This document shows positions 32,401 to 42,545 of a DNA stretch of 64,000 bases, piece after piece (positions within the stretch are counted from its first letter, which is position 1; each line of letters opens with the position of its first letter). Source of the stretch: Rhizodiscina lignyota (taxonomy: Eukaryota; Ascomycota; Dothideomycetes; Aulographales; Rhizodiscinaceae); NCBI GenBank assembly GCA_010015805.1, contig ML978124.1, positions 2,170,001-2,234,000 on the forward strand, written 5' to 3'. Below the pieces are notes generated by a model. That model made no database searches and was not told the DNA's origin. It worked only from the letters and a program-made list of their open reading frames with translations. Position numbers and translations under genes: made by a program.

Positions 32401-33860
32401 GTCTCTAGAGACAGACATAATCTATGTAGGGAGCGTTTCCGCAATTATTTTTGTCCGTTTAACTAAAGCCATTGTGGCGTCTGCAATTCATTTCTTGGCA
32501 CGAAAGGCGCATGGAAAGGTTGGTAATCCACCATGAAACCCGGATAACTAGAGTTCCTTAATCCGATTGGAATTAATTGAATTGAAAGGAAATTTTTGTA
32601 GTCAATCAGGGATACGATATGCCGCTTCCGGACGAGGTTGAAAACAATTAGATAGACAAGCAGAGCTTAGTGGCTGGAGTTGTACTCGAATAGACCAGAA
32701 AGGCGAGAGATGGTACTTTACTGGACGTCTAACCGGTTCCGCTTGTAAGATAATAAGCTTTCCTTAATAATAATAAAATGTCGTTGAATCGCTTCATCTC
32801 TCTCTTCTTCGCAAGGCAACATAGCGTTGCGAGGCTCTTGCTCGGTAACATGCCGCCTGGGGCCATTGGTGATAAGGAGAGACTATGATTCGTTCGGATA
32901 TTCGGAGAAGACTGAAACAGGCATCGCGTTTATTATATAATCCGACCGTCGATCGAACAAAGGGCGTTAACATCCAGCTCTTGCTTCGGCCTTCAATTCA
33001 GAGCGAGCATAATACACCGGAGCAAATTCTCGGACGAAGAGAAAGACCAATGTTTGAGATTCTCCGACGAAGCTCATAGCTGAGCATTTCCTCTTCTCGG
33101 GCTCCCATGGCACCGGCGGGGGTTCTTGAGCCAACTTCTTCCCGAGGCTGTCAATGTGGCCATTTCAGCTTCAACGTCGGGGGGATTGAATTGTGAGACC
33201 CGTGCCTCTTGAGACAGGAACGTTGTCTGCTATGCATGCCCGACCTACAAGAAGGACAATGCATTAACGAGTTGACGAACTGGCGATGCTGTCGGAAGAT
33301 CCTTCGCCCACGTCTCGCAACGCTTTGACTTTATTGACGCCGAAGTCGCGCGATGTCCTCCACGAGCTTCTGGCAGCAATAGTTACAACAGAGCGCCGGA
33401 GAAACCGCAGGTGCTGTCGTCTGTAAGTTCTCTCACTGACACTGATGGAGTAGAAAATCGATGAAGACAGTACGATACTAAAATAGCGCTCTGGGACCGA
33501 GGTCTTCCCCGCGCTTCGCTTGACGAACCGCGCAAAAGATTATTCCAAGTGCCACATGCAGCTGATGCGTCCATCTGTGGTAATTCACCCCGAAGCTGAG
33601 CTGAAGTGACAGGCCGCAAGAGTGGGAGCATAGAAGACTGAGATTTCGCTCTTGGACAAGTAATGAAACTTCTTAACACTTAATTTCGCTAAGTTTAAGG
33701 AGCCTTTCATGTAGCTCAAACCGTCGTGCACTTTCGCATGAGTTTTCAGTGGGAGTTACCTCAAAACTGCCCCTAGCATTGAACTACTTTCTCTACGATT
33801 AACAATCAGCTATCCTTTTTCAACGCCGTACTGGTGTTGAGCCCGGACATCTTCAACAAT
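32401..33860. other. Intergenic, about 1.5 kb
   Basis: AT-rich near 32560-32790, with no convincing ORF. Contains the second copy of the short sequence shared with 31147. A long terminal repeat relic is possible but not shown. Confidence 0.35.
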
Positions 33861-35705
33861 ATGTCGCAAAATTCACTAAATTTCGACGATACGACGGATT
33901 TTGAGAACGCGACTCGTGGATGTATTGGCAAGCTTGAACCATGCATAGTCAAGTCTTCCAATGGCCGCGTCGTCTGGAACAACGAGGACTACAACTTCCT
34001 CCAAGCAGAATGCCCTCCGACAGCTCAACGGTCCCTCTGGCGGCAAGGGCAACTCGCTGCCAAACATGGTCTCTTCGAAGTAACACAGGGCGTCTACCAA
34101 GTGCGCGGGCTGGATATTTCCAATATGACGATCATTGAAGGTGCCGAAGGCGTGGTCATAGTTGATCCCCTGATCTCCGTCGAATGCGCGGAGGCCGCTC
34201 TATCACTGTACCGGAAGCATCGAGGAGCACGACAAGTCTCTGGTCTTATCTACACGCATAGCCACGTAGACCACTTTGGAGGTGCCGCAGGCATCCTGCG
34301 GGGCGGCGTGGAGAACGTAGATCGGGTGCCCATCATCGCGCCGGAAGGGTTCATGAAGGAGGTGATGAGCGAGAATGTTACCGCCGGTCCAGCAATGCTG
34401 AGGAGGGCCGCATACATGTATGGCAGTCTGATCCCAAGAGGACCAAATGGCCAGATCGGGTGTGGCCTAGGGCAAGCTGCTTCTTCTGGTATGAACTCCA
34501 TCGTCCCGCCCACGAGAGACATCACACATACTGGCGAAGAGCTGGTCATCGACGGTATTCAATTTGTTTTCCAGCTCACCCCGGATACGGAGGCGCCAGC
34601 GGAACTGAATTTTTATCTTCCACAACGACGCGCTCTGTGCATAGCGGAATGTGCGACTCATTGCTTGCATAACGTACTCACACTAAGAGGCGCCCTAGTA
34701 AGAGATGCAAGAAGGTGGTCACGATATCTGGACGAAGCCATTTCACTATTCGGTAGAGACGTCGACGTGTTGTTCGCAGGTCACCATTGGCCTACCTGGG
34801 GTCGGAAAGAGGTGATCAAGCTTATCGGAGAGCAGCGGGACTTGTACGCATATCTGCATGATCAGACCGTGAGGATGATGAATGCAGGCATGACTGGAAC
34901 AGAGATCGCTGAGGTACTGGAGCTCCCTCCCACGCTGAAAAGAGCTTGGCATGCGCAAGGCTACTACGGTTCTGTCTCTCACAATGTGAAAGCTATTTAC
35001 CAAAGATACATGGGATGGTTTGATGGAAATCCAGCCCGTCTCTGGGAGCACCCCCCAAAAGAAGCTGCTGAGAGATATGTCGAATGTATGGGCGGCATCG
35101 ACGAAGTCATCCGAAAGGCCGAAACATATACAGCAAAAGGCGACCTCCGGTTCGCCGCAACACTGCTCGGCCATGCGGTCACCATCCAGCCTGCAGACAA
35201 GAACGCTCGAATGGCGCTTGCTGCTGTCTATGAACAACTCGGTTACGGCTCGGAGAATGCAACATGGCGAAATTTTTACCTTAGTGGAGCCCAGGACTTG
35301 CGAGCAGGGCCAACCAAACCGATGTCTCGAAACGCAGGATTGAGCAAATTAAGCCCACATCTCCAGGTGGATCAATTGCTCGATGCGCTATGCGTTCAAC
35401 TAGACGGCCAGCGCGCTGGAGAGCAGTCTCTCTGCATAAATGTTGAGATCACGGAGGAAGAGCGGCGATGGCGGCTTAGGCTGGCAAATGGTGCGTTCAC
35501 ATACCGGAGCACAAGTGAATTGAGCGAGCCTGCGGAGCCGGCCAGGTTCAGCTTCACTGTTCGGAACAGAAGAGAGTTCATTGACGTGATCACTTTGAAG
35601 CGGGATCTGAGAGACGTCGACAAGAGTGGAGACGAGACACTGCTACCAACTTTGTCATCTTTATTCGGCATGCAGATGCCCAGCGCTCCTGCTAGTCATA
35701 TTTAG
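33861..35705 (+). CDS. Alkyl/aryl sulfatase of the SdsA1/Bds1 type (metallo-beta-lactamase fold)
   Basis: Intronless ORF of 614 residues from ATG 33861 (the frame is open slightly upstream but lacks an ATG). The metal motif THSHVDHFGG places His133, His135, Asp137 and His138. AECATHCLHN (about 262-271) and FAGHHWPTWG (His308) supply further ligands. The middle (GMTGTEIAEVLELPP, GYYGSVSHNVKAIYQRYMGWFDGNP) is the sulfatase dimerisation region, and the last ~130 residues form the SCP2-like domain. Such enzymes hydrolyse primary alkyl sulfates such as SDS with inversion. Bacterial SdsA1 is secreted, but this copy has no signal peptide. It ends in Ser-His-Ile, which resembles a weak peroxisomal targeting signal. 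The family is bacterial in origin, and yeast BDS1 is a known transfer. Confidence 0.92.
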   Translation: MSQNSLNFDDTTDFENATRGCIGKLEPCIVKSSNGRVVWNNEDYNFLQAECPPTAQRSLWRQGQLAAKHGLFEVTQGVYQVRGLDISNMTIIEGAEGVVIVDPLISVECAEAALSLYRKHRGARQVSGLIYTHSHVDHFGGAAGILRGGVENVDRVPIIAPEGFMKEVMSENVTAGPAMLRRAAYMYGSLIPRGPNGQIGCGLGQAASSGMNSIVPPTRDITHTGEELVIDGIQFVFQLTPDTEAPAELNFYLPQRRALCIAECATHCLHNVLTLRGALVRDARRWSRYLDEAISLFGRDVDVLFAGHHWPTWGRKEVIKLIGEQRDLYAYLHDQTVRMMNAGMTGTEIAEVLELPPTLKRAWHAQGYYGSVSHNVKAIYQRYMGWFDGNPARLWEHPPKEAAERYVECMGGIDEVIRKAETYTAKGDLRFAATLLGHAVTIQPADKNARMALAAVYEQLGYGSENATWRNFYLSGAQDLRAGPTKPMSRNAGLSKLSPHLQVDQLLDALCVQLDGQRAGEQSLCINVEITEEERRWRLRLANGAFTYRSTSELSEPAEPARFSFTVRNRREFIDVITLKRDLRDVDKSGDETLLPTLSSLFGMQMPSAPASHI

Positions 35706-35721
35706 GAGTGGCAGCATGTGC

Positions 35722-36050
35722 CCGAGCTGTAAATTGGGCACCCTTATATAACCGGATCGAGGCTCGAGCTATTAGCATAAGCTAGAAGCTGTATATGTAC
35801 ATTTGATTAAAACAGTTCTCGGTCTATATTTACGAGCTTTAAGTTGAGTACCTGTATATAATCGAACCTAATCTCAATCTACGTGTTCAAGCTGCAAGTT
35901 GATCGCCTGTATCAAATCAAATCAAAACTTCACACACGCGCGTAAGCTGGAACTATCTAAGCGACTGCATTTCATTAAGGTGATGCTCGATCTCTAGAGC
36001 TGTAAATTGAGCGCTAACATATAACCGAATCGAGGATCTGTCTACATTGC
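35722..36050 (-). repeat. Degenerate tandem repeat, ~55-bp period, locus C (about 6 units, inverted)
   Basis: On the plus strand AGCT anchors recur near 35725, 35780, 35835, 35890, 35945 and 35998, at 54-55 bp. Read on the minus strand each unit gives forms of GCTCAAtTTaCAGCTc, then AcaTaGATcGAG, then TTCgaTTATATa, matching loci A and B. It begins about 20 bp after the stop codon of the sulfatase gene and so may lie in its 3' UTR. Confidence 0.8.
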
Positions 36051-36962
36051 ACGCTAAAGGTTGAATTAAGGGCTTCAAATTAAGGATACTCGCCAAATAT
36101 ATATTTCCTTGTTACAATCGCTACATCGATCTCTAAAACAAATACTTAGGAGCCGCGAAGAATCAACCCTCTCTCCCGCTTACAGCGAAAGGACAAAGTT
36201 GTGTAAGAATTGCGGCAATCTAGTGAAGATCGAGCCACGCATCATAATGGGACAAAACATTCGCGATCCACATGCGCGATCTACTTCACGATGAGCAAAG
36301 TCAAACGGGGCACTTCTAGCCGACTGGGCGGAGAAGGCTGTCAGCGCCACCATCTTCCCCGCAACACCAGAAGATCGCTTGCATCCTTGCTATACACGCC
36401 CAATGTGGTCGTCGAGAAGGCTGGGCGTGCCCATCCTACGACGTCTTCCCAAACCAAGCAACACCCCGTCTTCGTCTACTCACGCTAACTTGCTTCTTTA
36501 TTCGGCTCTGTTTGCCGGGCCACGCCCTCGTCTCTCATTGCTGCTCCTCCATCCATACCTCAACTCGTGCATGGGCTTGACCTCTCCCATCGCGAGCTTG
36601 GGAATCTATAGAGTAAAGGCCGCGCGTTACTGACTTCACCTTGCAGTATGGAGATGTACTGGCTTGCATACAGGTTTCCATCTTCACGATCACTGGATAG
36701 TGGTCGTGAATGGCACCATGGCACGTTTCAAGATGGAGAGCTGCACCTTCCAGTGGTGGTTTGGAGCCAATTGCTGTTAAGGCAAGTTTGTCTGACCCCG
36801 AGACGTCATGCGAATGCCATTTCCCATAAGTTTCCCCTCTTTCGCGTCTAATCTAGTTTTCTCTTCAGCTCGGCCTCGTGAGAGCTATTCTTGTACGCTT
36901 TCGTTTTGCACATTGGACTTCTGTCTTGGCTGCGTCAAGCTCTCTCTCACTCACACACGAAC
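36051..36962. other. Intergenic, about 0.9 kb
   Basis: Promoter of the fasciclin gene. Pyrimidine-rich (TCT/CTC) stretches before 36960 are common in fungal promoters. No gene seen. Confidence 0.35.
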
Positions 36963-38245
36963 ATGCTGTTCAAGATCTTCTCAGTAGCCGCCCTTGCGGC
37001 CTCAGCCTTCGGGCAGAAGCTGATGGATCTCAATGCCACGCTGGCGAGCAATAACCAAACGTCTGCGCTCTCTGGACTGCTTGCAGCTTACCCAGACCTG
37101 GTCCGTGGCCTGGAAAGCGCCAGGAACGTAACGCTCCTCGCACCCTCGAACAATGCCATTGAGACGCTTCTCAACAGCTCCATGGGCAAATTGCTGTCCA
37201 GCGATCCGGGTCTTACTCAAGCGGTTTTGACGTACCACGTTCTCAAGGGCACGTATGAAGCGTCGGCGATCACGAACATGTCCACCTTCATTCCGACAAT
37301 GCTTACGAACACGACATACACTAATGTCACCGGCGGTCAAGTCGTCGAGGCTATAACGATCAGCGGCAATGTCACATTCTTCTCGGGCCTAAACATGAAT
37401 GCGTCCGTCGTGCAGCCTGTTAGTCACTCCTTTCGATCCTCGACCACTGCTCGAGTATACTGACATAGATCCAGGACGTCAATTTCACTGGCGGTGTCAT
37501 CCACGTCATCGACAACGTCCTCACGCTCCCGGTGAATGACTCGGCGACAGCTGCAGCCGCGAATCTAACATCTCTCGTCGGTGCCCTTGGCGCATCGAAG
37601 CTTGTGGACACGGTCGACAGCCTACGTGATGTCACTATCTTCGCGCCTAATAACACGGCATTCCAAGATATTGGCTCAGCGCTTGCTAACCTCAGCACAA
37701 ACGACCTAGCCACCATATTGGAATATCATGTCGTCAAAGGACCCGTGGGATATAGCTCGAAGCTCAAGAACGGGATGAAGCTGGATACGGTCGGTGGGAA
37801 GTCGCTGACTATTCATATTGAGAATGGCACCGTCTTCGTGAACAGCGCGAAGGTCGTGACTCCAGATGTTCTCGTGTCGAACGGTGTCGTACATGTCATT
37901 GACAAGTGAGTCTTTTCACCTTTCTGTCCATAGATCCAGTCTACTAGTTCCCTATCTTCTGTATCAGCACTGAAGTCGTGCAGCGTTCTCAATCCCAACA
38001 ACACATCGGCTGCTCCATCATCCTCGGCTACCGCTGGTTCTCCGGGTTTCAGTGGCGCAAGCAGCGTGTCCTCAGCACCGTTCACATCTGGTGTCGCCAG
38101 CCCGACAACCACGGTTGCTGGAGGTGCATCCTCGGCAGCGGCGAGCGCGAGCAGCAAGAGCTCGGCATTGGGAGCACCAATGAAAACCGGTGCTGTGGGT
38201 GCGGCGGCTCTGTTCGGTGCCGGTGCTGTCATGGTTAATCTGTAA
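36963..38245 (+). CDS. Fasciclin (FAS1) domain protein, secreted, probably GPI-anchored
   Basis: Three exons (36963-37418, 37475-37905, 37984-38245), 382 residues. A signal peptide (MLFKIFSVAALAASAFGQ) is followed by two FAS1 domains. Domain 1 has NVTLLAPSNNAIETLL and AVLTYHVLKGTY. Domain 2 has DVTIFAPNNTAFQDI and ILEYHVVKGPVGYSS and ends GVVHVIDNVLNP. Each domain end GGVIHVIDNVL is conserved. Exon 3 codes a Ser/Ala/Thr-rich stalk and a hydrophobic C-terminus (VGAAALFGAGAVMVNL) suited to GPI attachment. Many N-glycosylation sites are present. The role is cell-surface adhesion or wall assembly. Introns are 56 and 78 nt. Confidence 0.92.
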
Positions 38246-39379
38246 CGTAATGGAGGCTGGATCTGAGATGGGAGGTAATATGGAAAGCAGAGAGTTTGTT
38301 AAAGGCTGAGTAGGCTGATGGGTGTTTCCGAGGTGTTGTGAGCATCAAATGTTGAGGAAACGTTTCCGGGCTCGAACGGGGGATATCGTAACTATAATAG
38401 CATAGTTACTCAGCTATTGCTCCTTGTAGCGTGAGCGGAATCGATACTTTGGATGCAAGAGCGAGAATGCAATGACATGAGCGTGGCTATGGAAACATAT
38501 CTCACGATTCTTGCGGCGAAGATTGGTTATTGCTCGATATGTATTTGCCGAGTTTAGGCCACCAACCACCCACGCGCTGAGTCGCTGACAGGGGAGCGAG
38601 GATCTGCGTTATGCAGCTCATCAAACACGCCGAAGCGCCCATCCCGGTGAGCAACAAGAATTTGACATGGTGTTCAGAAAGGGAATCGATGAGAGTAAAA
38701 GGGGGCAGCGTGCGTAGGATTCATTTCGCCACGGACCTTTCGCCATGGTCCGTGGCGGGAAGCGCACAGATGGTGAAGGGATGACGAATGGCAGCCGATC
38801 AACGGCAACGACAAGCTTTTGCTAAGGCAACCTTAAAAACGGCGTGCTATCGGCGGAAACATGTGCTCGGAAGCGGCTGGCCACATTCCACTCGCTTCCC
38901 ATGCCGTGCCGTCGCGACGGTTACGTGCGACGAAGTAACGTCGCGCGACCGCCCACTATCGTTTGCAGGCGTTCAGCTGTTGGCAGCGCCATTTTCAGCA
39001 TCGCAGCGGCTTGCAGCTCGTAGCCGTATGACGCGTACAGGGGCAGGACGTCTAGAATACGCAATGACAGCTTCTCCGTGAGGCATGGTGGCAAGCCCAG
39101 CCCACACGCCTCCTGCACACACACTGGCGCGCGCCGTAAGTGATAAATTACGGCGCGGCAGGGATGTGGCATGTCACCAACCCAACCTTACCTACAGCAG
39201 TCAAGACACTGGCCCGCCCTCCCCAGGCTATTCGCTAACCGGTTTCTGTCCTTTCTTCGAGCAATTGCTGGGTTTCGTGACATCTTCTGCTTCTGCTTCT
39301 TCACGCCTTTAAAGCCACTCCCCCGATCCTCCGCCTCAACAACAACCCTTCCTGTGTCAATCAGAATGTTAAGCACCTA
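38246..39379. other. Intergenic, about 1.1 kb
   Basis: No convincing ORF. A short TTCTGC triplet-like run sits near 39284-39303. Otherwise nothing seen. Confidence 0.35.
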
Positions 39380-40780
39380 ATGACTCCCAATCCTCCCATC
39401 CTGAGCACCTTGGCGACGCCGCCCGCCTCCAAGATGTTGCGTACTAATCTCTCCCGCCGATTCACGCCATCGTCACGCATCCTCATCCTCGCCGCCCTCC
39501 TCCTCACCGTGCTGTACCTCATCTCTGCGACGGCGCGAATCCATCTGAGGGATGGCAAATACGGCGTCGAGCTCAAGGAGCACCCGACGTTCAATCCGCT
39601 GAGCGATGGCGTCGGCGAGTTGGTGCTTCGATCACGGCGGCATCCCGAAGGAGCGGCGGGTAAAATCGATCACAACAGACTGCACGAAAGGATTTTCAAT
39701 CCGACGCTGCTGGAGTTGCCGAAGGGGAGTAAGCACAACTTCATCATTATATGCCGCCAAGGCCAGGAGCTGGTCACGATAAAGGAAAAAGAGTACAAGA
39801 AGGGGCAACAGGTTGCCTTTTTCGGCGATGTCGTGTACGACGAGTATCGAGTCCCGCACATAATCAGACAGGCGTCGTGGAAGAAGTATTTTCTCGAGGA
39901 CGTTGAGCCGCCGGAGCATCACTGCAAGAGCGAGTCGCACATCATGCAGTACATTGGCCCTGAGGACGGCAAGCTGTACTGGACGCGGGAGGGCGCGCCC
40001 ATATTGATGTTCACGAATCAAGTGCCTTACGAGGGAGAGTGTCAGGGAATGTTCTTCGTCGACGTTCGAGCCGTCGTACCTGATCTAGTGGAGTTCTTGG
40101 GCGACAATGCGAGCAAGCTGCCGCCCATCAAATACAAGAAACCAATACAGCTGAGGCGACAGATGCCCGACGATCTCAGAGAGGATGGAAGTTTCCACTT
40201 CGAACGAGAGAAGAACTGGGTGCCTTTCCAGACGTTCTTGGGCGAGCCGGAAGATGACCCCCTCATGTTCAGCGCCCACCTGGTTGAGCCAAGGATATAC
40301 AAATACGTCGAGGGCGAAAGATATGTAGAGCATGTCGGCGCTCCGGAGACACCACAGATGTGTGTGGAAGAGAAGATGGCCCATGGCGTGCATCAGGGGA
40401 CGCCGATGTTGAGCATCACAATGTGCAACCGTGGTGAATGTCAGCCGGACATACACAACACGGTGCTCATGGGTTTGGTGCAAAAGCGGAGGAGCGACCC
40501 GGTTCTACATTACGACAAGAAAATTGTCACTTGGAATGCCTCGAGCCCGTTCGAATTCAGATCCATTTCGAAACTGATCAAGTTCACCGGCACCGAAGAC
40601 TGGGGCTACACTTGGACGGGTAGTATGGTATACTACTGGAACACCACCGAGATTCCAGAGAACAGGAGTCACGGCTTCTTGGATGACGAAGTGTGGCTGA
40701 GCTTTGGCATAGCAGACAGGGAGAGCGGATGGATCGATGTGCAAGCGAAAGATCTGGTTGAAGATCATGTATTATGTTAA
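39380..40780 (+). CDS. Type II membrane protein, putative Golgi enzyme of unknown family
   Basis: Uninterrupted 466-residue ORF from ATG 39380. A basic N-terminus (RTNLSRRF) is followed by a signal anchor at about residues 33-50 (ILILAALLLTVLYLISA) and a long lumenal domain. That is the layout of a Golgi glycosyltransferase. Recognisable blocks include KHNFIIICRQGQELVTIKEK, YDEYRVPHIIR, PHHC-like cysteines (ECQGMFFVD, CNRGECQPD) and a C-terminal EDWGYTWTGSMVYYWNTTEI and DDEVWLSFGIADRESGWIDV. I believe this is a conserved fungal family but cannot name it. A mannosyltransferase-like role is only a guess from topology. Confidence 0.8.
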   Translation: MTPNPPILSTLATPPASKMLRTNLSRRFTPSSRILILAALLLTVLYLISATARIHLRDGKYGVELKEHPTFNPLSDGVGELVLRSRRHPEGAAGKIDHNRLHERIFNPTLLELPKGSKHNFIIICRQGQELVTIKEKEYKKGQQVAFFGDVVYDEYRVPHIIRQASWKKYFLEDVEPPEHHCKSESHIMQYIGPEDGKLYWTREGAPILMFTNQVPYEGECQGMFFVDVRAVVPDLVEFLGDNASKLPPIKYKKPIQLRRQMPDDLREDGSFHFEREKNWVPFQTFLGEPEDDPLMFSAHLVEPRIYKYVEGERYVEHVGAPETPQMCVEEKMAHGVHQGTPMLSITMCNRGECQPDIHNTVLMGLVQKRRSDPVLHYDKKIVTWNASSPFEFRSISKLIKFTGTEDWGYTWTGSMVYYWNTTEIPENRSHGFLDDEVWLSFGIADRESGWIDVQAKDLVEDHVLC

Positions 40781-41526
40781 TGGGCGGGGATATGAACGGC
40801 TGAAATCTCTTTCGGTTCGGCATTTCTGTCAGGGTCAACACGTGTTGGTAAGGAAGATCATGGCATTTCGTCGGCATGCCCCGATCTTCCTGCAGAAAAA
40901 TGCATCTAGCGAGGCGTTGGGAGCTATATCTGTACAAAAGCCCTATGGGAAAACCTGAGGGTCGATTTGGCTTGGTTGGTTTGGTGCACATATAGAACCT
41001 GTTTGGATCTTATTCGGAATGCCATCCTTGAACAATGCAAGCGCAATGATTTCTCTTGCGAGTCTTTAAGCATTGGACGAGAGGTGGCGCTGCAGGGGAC
41101 ACGCCGGCGAGTCTACAAATGCATCAATATCAAGTTAGATAGTTTTAATCGCTCGGATTTGTCCGCATTTACAGACTCTAATAATGAAAAATGGACAGGG
41201 TGCGTTGAACTTCGAATTCATCGTGTTTTCTGTGAGTATATCCTGCCTTGCCGGGAGACGTCAAGTCCACGTGTTGCCTCACAGACGCGTCCACAGGTCT
41301 CCGCCAGACGAGCGAGTTTGAGCGTGTTTAAAGACCTCCAACATTTCCTCTTCTTTCTGCGAAGCCTTCCAGACTCCTTCCAGATACAGCCGCTGAGCTG
41401 ATTTCTTGTTTCGTGATTCGCTCATTACCCTTTGCTTCCCCATCGCTCTCCATCAGGGTGTGCAGTCTGCATCGCCTGGCGTCATCCGGACTCGCCTGAT
41501 CTCTCAAATACTCAATCCCCCTCACG
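40781..41526. other. Intergenic, 746 bp
   Basis: No gene seen. Upstream region of the superoxide dismutase, pyrimidine-rich just before the ATG. Confidence 0.35.
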
Positions 41527-42507
41527 ATGAAGCCTGTTGCCCTTTTCTCGCTGCTTTCCTTCTCACTACACCTGCAAGTTGTGCCTGCAGAGTGGTCTTT
41601 TGCCGGCCTGCGCCTTCAGAGTCCTTTCTCGTCGAACGACAGCGTCCCTGCAACCATGGAGCCTGCTACGTACTCGTTGCCCAAATTGCCTTATGCCTAT
41701 AATGTAAGCATTTCCCTTTTATGGTACCATTCTTCGATCCTAAACCACAAATTGAAACTCAACCATTCAACGATGGATTTCGGCCTGCTTCTTGTCATAC
41801 ATCTGCTAGTCTCTCTTGCATCCCAAATCCGTTCCATATTCTTCGATCAGCACTAGCGTCGGAGACCTTCAGTCGCCCGTAAACGCATATGCTAAGCGTA
41901 ATAGGCGCTCGAGCCAGCCATTTCGGCGCAGATAATGGAGCTGCACCACAGCAAGCACCACCAAACGTACATCACCAACCTCAACAACGCTCTCAAGACT
42001 CTCTTCACCGCGGCGAAGGACAACGACGTCCCCACGCAGATCCAGCTCCAACCTGCCATCCGCTTCAATGGCGGTGGACATATCAACCACTCCCTCTTCT
42101 GGCTGAACCTTGCTCCCCATGGTTCGCCGGAGACGTCCTTCAGCGCAGCACCGAAGCTCGGCGAGGCCATCAAGAAGACTTACGGAGACGAGGAATCGTT
42201 CAAGAAGAAGTTCAACGCTGCGCTCCTCGGTATCCAGGGAAGTGGTTGGGGATGGCTCGTCAAGTTTGAGAACGAGGGTGGAAGGCTCGGCATCGTAACG
42301 ACCAAGGATCAAGATCCGGTTGTGGGAGCCGGAGAGGTCCCCGTATTTGGAGTGGACATGTGGGAGCACGCCTATTACCTCCAGTACCTGAACGGCAAGG
42401 CAGCATACGTGGAGAACATCTGGCAGGTTATCAACTGGGCCACTGCGGAGCAGAGATTCAACGGCCCCCGCGAGGATGCGTTCAGCGCTTTGAAAGCCTC
42501 CATGTAA
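41527..42507 (+). CDS. Manganese superoxide dismutase
   Basis: Two exons (41527-41703, 41905-42507), 259 residues from the first ATG. The phase-0 intron of 201 nt joins LPKLPYAYN|ALEPAISAQIMELHH. Metal ligands are His73 in ELHHSKHH, the His of NHSLFW, and Asp and His of VDMWEHAYY. GIQGSGWGW has the Gln typical of manganese enzymes. The enzyme converts superoxide to hydrogen peroxide. The first ATG gives a hydrophobic, signal-like leader (MKPVALFSLLSFSLHLQVVPA). An in-frame ATG at 41656 (MEPATYSLPKLPYAY) would give a 216-residue protein without leader, like known cytosolic MnSODs. The leader looks more secretory than mitochondrial. The stop lies 38 bp from the end of the convergent P450 gene. 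Confidence 0.92.
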
Positions 42508-42545
42508 AAGTTAATCGGCAGCAGAACAGCCTACACCTAAGGAAG

